Part shown: positions 50,368 to 59,085 of the stretch, piece after piece | How the letters are laid out: the number at the start of each line of letters is the position of its first letter | Position numbering within the stretch: the stretch's first letter is position 1 | Origin: Alcanivorax sp. | Lineage (GTDB): Bacteria; Pseudomonadota; Gammaproteobacteria; Pseudomonadales; Alcanivoracaceae | NCBI RefSeq assembly: GCF_019431375.1 | Contig: NZ_CP080267.1 | Coordinates: 1,364,001 to 1,428,000 of the forward strand | Direction of reading: 5' to 3' | Length of the DNA stretch: 64,000 nucleotides | The notes under the pieces: model-generated | The model's input: only the letters and a program-made list of their open reading frames with translations | What the model was told of the DNA's origin: nothing | The model's database searches: none | Translations under genes and position numbers: made by a program

Positions 50368-51440
50368 CAAAGCAACTCCAGTAAGGGCTTGGTAACGATG
50401 TCATGGCGCCAGCCGGTAAGTGGCTCGGGCACCTGATCCGGGTGGCGGATCAGGGACTCCAGCCAGCGACGACGCATCAGCACATCCGGTTTCATGTTCA
50501 TGGACTCGGCAATCTCGCCGACCCGGTTACGCAACACCTTGGCCAGTTTTTTCTGGCGAGGATCCGGCGGGCCGGGCAAAGGCTCCGGCGGCGTGCCGCG
50601 TCGGCCCTCTGCCAGCAATTCCAGAATGGTATCACCATCGCGACGCACTACCTTGGGATGCAGGCCCAGGTCCGAAAACAGGCCCCGGTCGCTGCGGGTG
50701 GAGCGGGCCAGATCCAGTAGCTGGGCGTCCTTGAGCACAAAGCCCTTGGGCAGGTCCCGTTCCCGGGCCATGCGATCCCGCCAGGGGGTCAGCACCGCCA
50801 GCACCGCCAGCGCCTGACCCTGAAGCAGACCGGCGCCTTTCACATTGCGCCAGGCCTTTTCCGGCGCGGTTACCGCCTGGGCCTGGGCCAGCAGCCGCTC
50901 GCATTCTTCCCGCCACCAGCTTTCACGGCCCAGGTTTACCAACCGGCCCCGGAGGATGTCGGTCACCTCGGGCAGGTATTTCACATCATCCTCGGCGTAG
51001 AGCAACTGCTCCTGGCTGAGTGGCCGCTTGAGCCAATTGGTGCGGGTGGCGCCCTTGGGCAGTTCGACTCCGAGCAGCATCTGCACCACCTTCTGGTAGC
51101 CCAACTGCATGTCCTCGCCGGTGAGAGCAGCGGCGATCTGGGTATCTTCGATGGCCGCCGGGTAGTCACCGCTAAACGCCGCGATGGCCTCCAGATCCTC
51201 GGAGCAGGCATGCATCACCAGGGTGTGCTGCTGAAACAGGGGCGCCAGATCCGGGCCGCTCGCCTTGGTGGTATCGATCAGCCGGATCTGCTCACCATCG
51301 TGAACCTGCACCAGGGCCAGTTGCGGCCAGAAGGTGCGCTCGCGCATGAATTCGGTGTCCAGGTACAGGGGCGTTGCCGCCGCCAGCCCGGACTGCCAGG
51401 TGGAGATGTCGTCGCTGTTGTCGCACCAGAGATAAGCCAT
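50367..51440 (-). CDS. rnd: Ribonuclease D
   Basis: A 357-residue 3'-5' exoribonuclease of tRNA maturation. DEDD residues are seen in YLDTEFMRERTF (about 26), the HACSEDLEA segment (about 76) and YAEDDVKYLPEV (about 148). The HRDC domain (about 205-285) follows. The start MAYLWCDN at 51440 is chosen by family length. Confidence 0.94.
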   Translation of the reverse strand: MAYLWCDNSDDISTWQSGLAAATPLYLDTEFMRERTFWPQLALVQVHDGEQIRLIDTTKASGPDLAPLFQQHTLVMHACSEDLEAIAAFSGDYPAAIEDTQIAAALTGEDMQLGYQKVVQMLLGVELPKGATRTNWLKRPLSQEQLLYAEDDVKYLPEVTDILRGRLVNLGRESWWREECERLLAQAQAVTAPEKAWRNVKGAGLLQGQALAVLAVLTPWRDRMARERDLPKGFVLKDAQLLDLARSTRSDRGLFSDLGLHPKVVRRDGDTILELLAEGRRGTPPEPLPGPPDPRQKKLAKVLRNRVGEIAESMNMKPDVLMRRRWLESLIRHPDQVPEPLTGWRHDIVTKPLLELL

Positions 51441-51676
51441 GAAGTCGCCTGAGTCTGAATTGGCGACGATTATACGGGCTCCGGGCGGCATATTTCAGCA
51501 ACGTACGCCGTCGATGTGGGATTTATCCGCTGTTCAACCGGATAACCGCCACCTGGCAGTGTGAAAAATTGCATCACCGGCATCGGACAAGAGCGAAATA
51601 TGCAGGCCCACGCTCAATTTCCCGGCGCTTTTCTGCTACGCTTTGCGCCGCACTGAAAACCGCACAGGAATAACCC

Positions 51677-52423
51677 ATGAGCACGAAACTGGTACTGGTC
51701 CGCCATGGCCAAAGCGTTTGGAACAAGGAAAACCGTTTCACCGGCTGGAAAGACGTGGATCTCACTGATCAGGGCCGCGAGGAAGCCCGCAAGGCCGGCG
51801 AATTGCTGAAAGAAGCAGGCTTTGAGTTCGATGTGGCATACACCTCCGTGCTCAAGCGCGCCATCCGCACTCTGTGGTCCATTCTCGACAACATGGATCA
51901 GATGTGGATTCCGGTGATCCGCGACTACCGCCTGAACGAACGCCACTACGGCGCCCTCCAGGGGCTGAACAAGGCGGAAACCGCCGCCAAGTACGGCGAC
52001 GATCAGGTGCATATCTGGCGCCGCAGCTACGACACCCCGCCGCCGAAGATGGAGCGCGATGATGAGCGCTACGCCGGCAACTTCCGGGTCTACCAGGGCC
52101 TCAGCGACAACGAGATCCCCCTGTCCGAAAGCCTCAAGGACACCGTGGATCGCTTCGTGCCCTACTTCGAAAGCGAGATCAAACCGCAGATCGAAGCCGG
52201 CAAGCAGGTACTGATCTGCGCCCACGGCAACAGCCTGCGGGCACTGGTGAAGTATCTGGGCGACATTTCCGACGAGGAAATCGTCAAGCTCAACATCCCC
52301 ACCGGCGTGCCAATGGTCTACGAGCTGGATGACAACCTGAAGCCCATCAAGAACTACTACCTGGGCGACGCCGAGGAAGTGGCCAAGGCCGCCGAGGCCG
52401 TTGCCAATCAGGGCAAGGCGTAA
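51677..52423 (+). CDS. gpmA: 2,3-bisphosphoglycerate-dependent phosphoglycerate mutase
   Basis: A 248-residue glycolytic/gluconeogenic enzyme. The active-site phosphohistidine motif is LVRHGQSVWNKENRFTGW near residue 6, with ERHYGALQGLNK near 88 and the second catalytic His in CAHGNSLRALVK near 180. Length is normal. Monocistronic with its own terminator; divergent from rnd. Confidence 0.97.
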   Translation: MSTKLVLVRHGQSVWNKENRFTGWKDVDLTDQGREEARKAGELLKEAGFEFDVAYTSVLKRAIRTLWSILDNMDQMWIPVIRDYRLNERHYGALQGLNKAETAAKYGDDQVHIWRRSYDTPPPKMERDDERYAGNFRVYQGLSDNEIPLSESLKDTVDRFVPYFESEIKPQIEAGKQVLICAHGNSLRALVKYLGDISDEEIVKLNIPTGVPMVYELDDNLKPIKNYYLGDAEEVAKAAEAVANQGKA

Positions 52424-52460
52424 GGGACGCTGGACACCTGACGCCAGAGGCTTGACGCAA

Positions 52461-52496
52461 AAGCCCGATCCGGGAAACCGGCTCGGGCTTTTTTGT
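52461..52496 (+). terminator. Rho-independent terminator after gpmA
   Basis: AAGCCCGATCCGG and CCGGCTCGGGCTT around GAAA, followed by TTTTTT. Confidence 0.93.
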
Positions 52497-52509
52497 GGAC
52501 AACCATCTC

Positions 52510-52591
52510 GTAGGAACGGAGCGTAGCGGAGTAACGCATGCAGTTCCGTGCGGGTGAGCGTAGCGAATTAACCCAGCCTGCTGGCTCCTAC
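52510..52591. repeat. REP-like imperfect palindrome
   Basis: Begins GTAGGAACGGAGCGTAGCGG and ends GCTGGCTCCTAC. The inner phrases GGAGCGTAGCGGAGTAACG and GGTGAGCGTAGCGAATTAAC match the left part of the repeat at 33606, showing a shared subfamily. The end reaches the RND pump gene's 3' end. Confidence 0.75.
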
Positions 52592-55500
52592 GGGTGTTCT
52601 GTCGCGTCGCTGGCAGCTCCATGATCCTGCCGACCCGCCTCCCAGGCGGAGCGGAGGACGGCATCCTGATAGGGATTGTGGGCAACCCACCAGGCGGTGA
52701 TGCGGCCCCGCTCGTAGGCCATGTCCACGCTGTCGTCCTCCGCAGCCTCCGGCGCCCGCCAGCGGGCCAGGCCGCGCTGGATCAGGGTGCGGGCATCATG
52801 GCTAACCACCAGCAGACAGGGCACCAGCAGCAGGCTGACCAGGGTGGCGAACAACACGCCAAAGGCCAGGGACACCGCCATGGGAATCAGGAAGCGGGCC
52901 TGAACACTGGTTTCGAGCATCAACGGCGCCACCCCGGCGAAGGTGGTGATGGAAGTCAGCATCACCGGTCGCAAGCGGCCGCTGACCCCTTCGATTACCG
53001 CGTCGCGCAGGCGCATGCCGTGGGCCCGGAAGCTGTTGACCGCATCGATCAGCACCAGGTTGTCGTTGACCACCACCCCACTCACCGCTATCACCCCTAC
53101 CAGGGACCATAACGTCAGGCTGTAGCCCAGCAGGAAGTGGCCCATGAAGGCACCCACCATGCCGAAAGGAATCGCCGCCATTACCAGCAGCGGCTGGCCG
53201 TAACCGCCAAACAGCACAGTGAGCAGGAAGAAAATCGCCGCCAGGGCAATCAGGTAGCTGATCGACAGATGATCGAGGAAATCCTGAATCGCCGCCTGCT
53301 TGCCGGCCACCGTCCAGCCGGCCTGTTCATCCGCCGTCTGCATGGGCGCCAGCACCTGTTCGCGCAACGCCGTCATCACCTGGGCCGGTGAGGTCACATG
53401 TTCATCCACGAAAGCGCTGACGGTGGCACTGCGCCGACCATCGTAATGACTGATCATGGCCGGTACCTGGCGGCGATCCAGATCTGCCACCGCCGCCAGC
53501 ACGGTGATTTCCCCATCCGGCAGCTGCACCGGCAACCGTTCCAGGTCGCTGATACGGCGGCTGTCGCCGCTGGCCAGGCGCAGCATCACCGGCACCTCCT
53601 GATCCTGTTCGAACCAGCGATCCAGCTCGATGCCATGGAAGGCATTACGGATCTGCAGGCCCAGTTGCTCCGCCCGCAGGCCCGCCAGCTTGCCCTCCTC
53701 GCGCAGGCCGATATCCACAATGGTGCGCCGCGCATGCAGGTTGTTGGCCACCTCGTGAACCCCTTCCATACGCGCCAGGGCCAGCGCCGTCTGTTCGCTC
53801 AATCGTTGCAGGGTGGCCAGATCCGGGTGGAACAGGTTGACGTGAATATCCGGTTTGACCTGCATCAAGCTGGCGTGGAATTTTACTGACAGGGCATCGG
53901 CAATCGGCCCGTGCTGGTCGCGCCACAGGCTGGCCAGCTCCCGGGGTGGCAAGGCACTGGTATCGCCGCCAATGGCGAGAGTCACCCGCACTCGGAAACG
54001 GGCGCCGGGGTCGCGGGCATTGGAGGTTTTCTGGCGTACTCCCTGCTCGGCAAACACCGCATTCACGGTGACCGGCTGATCATCACTTTCCAGCTTCTGC
54101 AACTGCGCAGACAGCTTGCGGGCGGAGCCTTCCAGGGCCTGCACTTCGCGCAACAGCCGCGCCTCGCCAGTGCCCTGGGGGAACACCACTTCCGCCATCA
54201 CCCGGTCACCCTCCACCCGGGAGAACAGCACCATGGTCAGCCAGCCGCTGTTGACCAGGGCGCAGCAGAAAATAAACAGCCCCACAAACACCACCACCAG
54301 CACATAGCGCCAGCGCAGCGCCCGGCGCAGCAGTGGCCGGGCGCGGTGCTCCAGCCAGCGGTCCAGCCCGGCGTTGATACGGGTGGAGAGTTGCTCGGAC
54401 TTGCGCCAGATGCCCCGGGCCGGTCGGTCATAGCTGAGATGAGAGGGCAGAATCCACAGGGACTCCACCAGCGACAGCGCCAGAATGGCCATGGAGACGA
54501 TGGGAATCACCCGCATCAGCGCCCCTTCCGGACCAGGCAGGAACAGCAGCGGCGCAAAGGCAAACAGGGTGGTGAGCACCGCAAACAGGATCGGCCGCGA
54601 TACCCGCTGGGCGCCGGCGATGGCCGCCTCCTGGCCGCTCATGCCGCCCTGGCGACGCTGATGGTCGATGCTTTCACCGACGATCACCGCATCGTCCACC
54701 ACGATGCCCAGCACCAGAATAAAGGCGAACAGGGAAATGGTATTGAAGGATTCCCCCAGCACCGGTAGCAAGGCACAGGCGCCCAGCATGCACACCGGAA
54801 TCCCCAGTGCCACCCAGCCGGCCAGGCGCAGGGTGAGAAACACCCCCAGCATCAGGGTCAGCAGCACCAACCCCTGCAGGGCATTGCGCCACAGCAGGTG
54901 TGAGCGATCACGGAACTGGGCGGCATCATCGCTCCACACCCGCAGGGCCACACCGCGGGGCAGCTCCGCTTCCTGCAGATAGCTGCTCACCGCCCCGGCC
55001 ACGTCCAGCACGTTCTGGTCGCCCACCCGGTAGACATCCAGAGCCACCGCCGGCTGGCCGTCCAGCCAGGCGGCCTGACTGTCCCGGGAAAAGCCATCCT
55101 CGATATGCGCCACATCCCCCAGCCGCAGCAGATCGCCCTGCTCCGACTGGCGGATCACCAACTGCTCATAGGCGCCGGCATCCCCCGGTTGCTGGCCGGT
55201 CTGTAACAGCCAGTCACCCCGGTCGCTGCGCAACAGCCCCCCGGCGACACGCTCCACGCTTTCGCGGGCGGCGGCGGCCATGCCTTCCAGGGTGAGCTGG
55301 TAGCGGTACAGATCATCCCGCGCCACGGTCAGCGCCATTTCCCGTTCCGGCAGGTTTTCGATATCCACGCTGGATACCGCCTCATGATTGAGCAGCTGCC
55401 GGCGCACCTGGTGAGCAAGCTGATAGATATCCTGGCGGGAGAGGCTGCCGCTGAGCAGCAGCCGCACCACCCGGTTGCGCACGATAAGCTCCTGCACCCG

Positions 55501-55878
55501 CGGGCGCTCGGCATCGCCGGGCAAGGTGTCCAGCCCTTCCAGGCGGGTACGGATCTGCTCCAGCACCGCGCGGGTATCATGGCCCTTGAGCACATCCAGT
55601 TGCACCGAACACAGCCCCTCACGGGCTTCGCTGATCAGCTCGGTGCCCCCTTCCACTTCGTCGATGGCGGTTTCCACCGGCGTGCAGACCATGGCTTCCA
55701 CGCTTTCCGGGGTGGCCTGGGGCCAGGCCACGTAGATGCCGATGCGATCCAGCGGCACGTTGGGCAGGGTTTCCTGGCGGGTGTGGGGGATGGCCATCAA
55801 CCCCGCCAGCAGCAGGGTCATCATCAGCAGGTTGGCCACTGCACCATTACGGGCAAACCAGGCAATACTGCGATTCAC
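52588..55878 (-). CDS. RND-family efflux transporter (inner-membrane pump)
   Basis: A 1096-residue RND pump with the usual layout: one N-terminal membrane segment, a large periplasmic loop, six segments, a second loop and five segments. The proton-relay Asp pair is in GIVVDDAVIVGES near residue 395, and the second half has LVGVIAVSGVVVNDNLVL. It is longer than typical pumps owing to a C-terminal tail of about 60 residues. Start is a GTG overlapping the adaptor gene stop (GTGA). No outer-membrane factor is adjacent. Being last in an operon of acyl-transfer enzymes suggests it exports their product. Confidence 0.93.
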   Translation of the reverse strand: MNRSIAWFARNGAVANLLMMTLLLAGLMAIPHTRQETLPNVPLDRIGIYVAWPQATPESVEAMVCTPVETAIDEVEGGTELISEAREGLCSVQLDVLKGHDTRAVLEQIRTRLEGLDTLPGDAERPRVQELIVRNRVVRLLLSGSLSRQDIYQLAHQVRRQLLNHEAVSSVDIENLPEREMALTVARDDLYRYQLTLEGMAAAARESVERVAGGLLRSDRGDWLLQTGQQPGDAGAYEQLVIRQSEQGDLLRLGDVAHIEDGFSRDSQAAWLDGQPAVALDVYRVGDQNVLDVAGAVSSYLQEAELPRGVALRVWSDDAAQFRDRSHLLWRNALQGLVLLTLMLGVFLTLRLAGWVALGIPVCMLGACALLPVLGESFNTISLFAFILVLGIVVDDAVIVGESIDHQRRQGGMSGQEAAIAGAQRVSRPILFAVLTTLFAFAPLLFLPGPEGALMRVIPIVSMAILALSLVESLWILPSHLSYDRPARGIWRKSEQLSTRINAGLDRWLEHRARPLLRRALRWRYVLVVVFVGLFIFCCALVNSGWLTMVLFSRVEGDRVMAEVVFPQGTGEARLLREVQALEGSARKLSAQLQKLESDDQPVTVNAVFAEQGVRQKTSNARDPGARFRVRVTLAIGGDTSALPPRELASLWRDQHGPIADALSVKFHASLMQVKPDIHVNLFHPDLATLQRLSEQTALALARMEGVHEVANNLHARRTIVDIGLREEGKLAGLRAEQLGLQIRNAFHGIELDRWFEQDQEVPVMLRLASGDSRRISDLERLPVQLPDGEITVLAAVADLDRRQVPAMISHYDGRRSATVSAFVDEHVTSPAQVMTALREQVLAPMQTADEQAGWTVAGKQAAIQDFLDHLSISYLIALAAIFFLLTVLFGGYGQPLLVMAAIPFGMVGAFMGHFLLGYSLTLWSLVGVIAVSGVVVNDNLVLIDAVNSFRAHGMRLRDAVIEGVSGRLRPVMLTSITTFAGVAPLMLETSVQARFLIPMAVSLAFGVLFATLVSLLLVPCLLVVSHDARTLIQRGLARWRAPEAAEDDSVDMAYERGRITAWWVAHNPYQDAVLRSAWEAGRQDHGAASDATEHP

Positions 55879-57038
55879 AGCGTCGTCTCAGTGGCAGAAC
55901 GGTCGGCCAGGCCACCGGCGGGGGCACGGGGATCGATACGCATGCCTTCCAGTAATTGCAGATCACCGGCCAGCACCACCCGTGAAGACGCGGTCACGCC
56001 ATCGTGCAGGTACAGGTAGTCGTCATCGTGGTGCAGTACCGCCACGGACTGACGGCGCAGGCGCTTGTCCTTATCCAGTACCCAGACCGTCTTTTCACCG
56101 GCCTGGGCTGCTCGGGGCAGCACCGCCACGTTGCGGGTGGGTGCACCCCGTAGTTCCGCCTGTACCAACACCCCGGGTTCCAGGGGCAGACCGTCTTCGG
56201 CATTGGTGACCTGAACGATCAGGTGCATCATGCGGTTCTTGTTCAGGCCGCCCTCACGGCGCACCACCTTGCCCTGCCATTCACCATCACGGCCGGCGAA
56301 GCGTCCGCGCAGGGTAACGCTGACCTGCCGCAGGGTCTGTTCATCGCCGGGCATGATGCCCAGTAGCGCCAGCCATTCATCGCGAACCGGCAGCCGCACT
56401 TCCACCTGGTCTTCCTGATACAAGCGAGCCAGTACACTGCCGGCCTGAATCTGCTGGCCGGCCATCACCTGCACCGCCTTCAGACGGCCACTGATGGGCG
56501 CGACCAGTGTGGTCTGTTCCAGGTTTCGCTGGGCCTGTCGCAGCCCGGCACGGGCGGAGGCCAGCCGGCTGTTGGCCTCATCCAGTTGCGGCTCGAAACG
56601 ACCCAACGCGGAAGATCGTCCGGAAGACCCGGACACCCGCGCCCGCGCCCGGGTTTCTTCCAGATGCAGGCGGGCAGCGTGGACCGCGTTCTGCTGCGCG
56701 GTGACTTCCAGGGCAAAGGGTTCCGGATCCAGCTTCAGTAGTACCTCGCCGGCGGTCACCCGGCCCCCATCCGCCAGCAGCGGCGACACTTCCTGAACCC
56801 GGCCGGAGACTTCCAGGCTCAGGGGCAATTCATGACGGGCACGCACCAGACCCTGGCTGTGTACCGGGATCACCACGTCCTTCCACTCCACCTGCCAGGT
56901 ATCCAGGGCGAGGATGGATTCTTCGCTTTTCAACGCAGGGGTTGCCGGCGGCACCAGATACAGGGCAACCACCGCCAACCCCATGGCCAGGGTCGCCAGC
57001 AGGGCCACCAGCGCGCGCAGGCTGAGGAACCGCTTCAT
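55875..57038 (-). CDS. RND efflux periplasmic adaptor (HlyD/MFP family)
   Basis: A 387-residue membrane-fusion protein: an N-terminal membrane anchor (about 8-28), then barrel-sandwich and helical hairpin regions (ADGGRVTAGEVLLKLDPEPF near 100; helices about 115-185) and the closing lipoyl half (TTLVAPISGRLKAVQVMAGQ near 180), then beta-barrel. The ATG at 57038 overlaps the stop of the acyltransferase gene by 4 nt, and its stop overlaps the RND start by 4 nt. It links the pump to an outer-membrane channel not encoded here. Confidence 0.92.
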   Translation of the reverse strand: MKRFLSLRALVALLATLAMGLAVVALYLVPPATPALKSEESILALDTWQVEWKDVVIPVHSQGLVRARHELPLSLEVSGRVQEVSPLLADGGRVTAGEVLLKLDPEPFALEVTAQQNAVHAARLHLEETRARARVSGSSGRSSALGRFEPQLDEANSRLASARAGLRQAQRNLEQTTLVAPISGRLKAVQVMAGQQIQAGSVLARLYQEDQVEVRLPVRDEWLALLGIMPGDEQTLRQVSVTLRGRFAGRDGEWQGKVVRREGGLNKNRMMHLIVQVTNAEDGLPLEPGVLVQAELRGAPTRNVAVLPRAAQAGEKTVWVLDKDKRLRRQSVAVLHHDDDYLYLHDGVTASSRVVLAGDLQLLEGMRIDPRAPAGGLADRSATETTL

Positions 57039-57997
57039 GCCGCCACTCCCACCAGCCCATCCACCCAGCGTTGCAGACATTGCTGAGCCACCGCCTGCGA
57101 CGCACCCAGGGACGGATGAAGCTTTAGCGCCAGGTTCAGGCTGCCGTTGACGATCATCATGCCGTTGGCCACCGGGTGATTGGGGCTGCCCGGGCCACAG
57201 CAGACGAACACCGTATCCGGAGCCAGACCAGCGGAGACAAAGTCGATTTGCCACGTTCCCAGGTTGGAAAAAGAGCCCGCGTGCTGCGGGCCGTTGAGCA
57301 GGCGGCCACACAGCCAATCCACTCCCCGCTGACCGATTACCCGGCCAATGCGGGCCAAGTGCCAGTAACGCCAGTGAATATTGGCTTTCAGGTAGCGGCG
57401 GATGGTGTGATCCAGCTGTTCAGGCGTGTCATCCCGATCCACCGTCAGATAAAAGGCGCTGGACAGGTTCATGTCCGGCCGCCCCATGGGCACCACCCCG
57501 CGCATGTTCACCGGGAAACACCAGCTCACCGGGCCGGACCCCGTCATCAGGGTCTCCACCACCGCCCGGTGCAGAGCCAGCAGCAACAGGCTGTTGAGCG
57601 ACACCTGCATTGCCTCGGCCCGTTGGCGCAGGGCACGGGTCTGCTGCGGCGTCAGCCATTGCACCAGAGGCTCATCCGGTTGCTCATGGGGAGGCGTGTC
57701 GAACACACGCCACCGGGGTGGTTGCGGCAAGCGCTGCTCCGGCCGGGCCTGCCAGCGACGCCAGAAAGACGGCGCGCGGGTCTGACGACTGAGGGGCATG
57801 CCAGGCTGACGCACCCCCATGCGCTTGAGGGATTCGGCGATCCCCCCCACGCCATCATGGTCACGATGACGTAACGCCACGGTATCGCGCTTGCCGGTAC
57901 CCGGATTGATGAAAATAAATTCGATGCGGTCATCAATACCGAGCCGGGCGCGAGCCCGGTACCACATGCCGATGTAATCTGTTGCGCTGGCACTCAC
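57035..57997 (-). CDS. Condensation-domain-like acyltransferase (short form)
   Basis: A 320-residue protein resembling the condensation / wax ester synthase superfamily. The catalytic HxxxDG motif is read as HRDHDG near residue 43, and later segments (SWCFPVNMRGVVP, NLSSAFYLTVDRDD, and FSNLGTW) match condensation-type folds such as PapA-like or alcohol acyltransferases. It is shorter than full NRPS condensation domains (about 450 residues), lacking part of the usual N-terminal region. It starts with GTG overlapping the stop of the GNAT-like gene (GTGA). The acyl donor and acceptor are unknown. Confidence 0.65.
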   Translation of the reverse strand: MSASATDYIGMWYRARARLGIDDRIEFIFINPGTGKRDTVALRHRDHDGVGGIAESLKRMGVRQPGMPLSRQTRAPSFWRRWQARPEQRLPQPPRWRVFDTPPHEQPDEPLVQWLTPQQTRALRQRAEAMQVSLNSLLLLALHRAVVETLMTGSGPVSWCFPVNMRGVVPMGRPDMNLSSAFYLTVDRDDTPEQLDHTIRRYLKANIHWRYWHLARIGRVIGQRGVDWLCGRLLNGPQHAGSFSNLGTWQIDFVSAGLAPDTVFVCCGPGSPNHPVANGMMIVNGSLNLALKLHPSLGASQAVAQQCLQRWVDGLVGVAA

Positions 57998-59085
57998 AGC
58001 CGGGCTACCTCCACATAGGGCAGGCGTCCATCGAGCTGGTCACGGGGATCGCCGTCGTAACTCACCAGAAAGTGATCGCTCAACAACAGGCGACGGCGGT
58101 AACGCGCAGGCACCTGGGCCAGCGGATCCTGAGTAAAAAAGCCACATACCAGCGCATCATAGTGGCCATGGAAACGGCTGATGGCATCGTCAAGCAACAG
58201 TCGCAGTAACTCCGGTCGATTGTCCTCCACCACCACGCTGTGCAGGGTCAGGTAGGACAACACGCCACCAGGAGCAGGCAACTTCATGCCACCGCGCAAC
58301 ATACTGTGGGTGTTGTAAAGATGGCGCATGACGCCCATGCCGCGAGCATAGCCCAGCACACGGGTCTGCTTGATGCCCTGCTGATCCCAGAAACCCACCA
58401 GGCCCTTGAGGACGCCACCAATCCACAGACCGATAAAGTTACGTGGGCTGAGCCCGTAGCAGTAGGCATCGCCGCGCACACGGGACACATCCCAGTAGGG
58501 GAAAAACTGTTTCTGCGAGCCCTGGTAGCGCAGCAGTTGGGAAATGGCATCCAGGTCCGCCTCGCCGGTCTGGCGAATGACCACATCATCGGGCAATCGC
58601 CGGCGACGGGCCCTGGTATAGAGCATGCTGGTTTCGATGCTACCCGATGGGTAATAGGTGGGCAGCCCGGCGCGGCCACTGGCCACGGTGGACAGGGAGG
58701 CCATGTTGTCGCGCAACACCGTGGTCTGCATCCACTCGCCTTCCGCCAATTGCTTGCGCAGCTGACGAAACAGCCGGTGCAGAATCATGCCGTTGCGACA
58801 TTGCGGGGCGATGCGCAGATCGTGGGCGTAACGCACCGGCTGCGCCTGGCCGTTTACCCACACATGGCGCCAGCCCACGTTGTAGACCGCACCGATCGGG
58901 CCTTCTCCCTCGCTGGGTTCCGCCACCCAGACATCTGGTTCTTCGCAGGTCACCCGGGCGCCACGAAAGTAGTCCGGGTTACGTTCAAAATTGAGGGTGA
59001 CCGCCCCCGGCTGTGGCGTGCCCTGCAACAGCGACAGGATGGCGCCATTGTCCTCTTCCCGGGCCTGGCGGATGCGGTAGCTCAT
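57994..59085 (-). CDS. GNAT-fold acyltransferase-like protein (two-domain)
   Basis: A 363-residue protein starting MSYRIRQAREEDNGAILSLL, a typical GNAT beginning, with YAHDLRIAPQCRNGMILHRLF near residue 86 in the CoA-binding position. A second, weaker repeat appears from DVVIRQTGEADLDAISQLL near residue 165, suggesting two fused GNAT-like domains. Substrate unknown. It overlaps GH3 and the condensation-type gene by 4 nt each. Confidence 0.65.
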   Translation of the reverse strand: MSYRIRQAREEDNGAILSLLQGTPQPGAVTLNFERNPDYFRGARVTCEEPDVWVAEPSEGEGPIGAVYNVGWRHVWVNGQAQPVRYAHDLRIAPQCRNGMILHRLFRQLRKQLAEGEWMQTTVLRDNMASLSTVASGRAGLPTYYPSGSIETSMLYTRARRRRLPDDVVIRQTGEADLDAISQLLRYQGSQKQFFPYWDVSRVRGDAYCYGLSPRNFIGLWIGGVLKGLVGFWDQQGIKQTRVLGYARGMGVMRHLYNTHSMLRGGMKLPAPGGVLSYLTLHSVVVEDNRPELLRLLLDDAISRFHGHYDALVCGFFTQDPLAQVPARYRRRLLLSDHFLVSYDGDPRDQLDGRLPYVEVARL

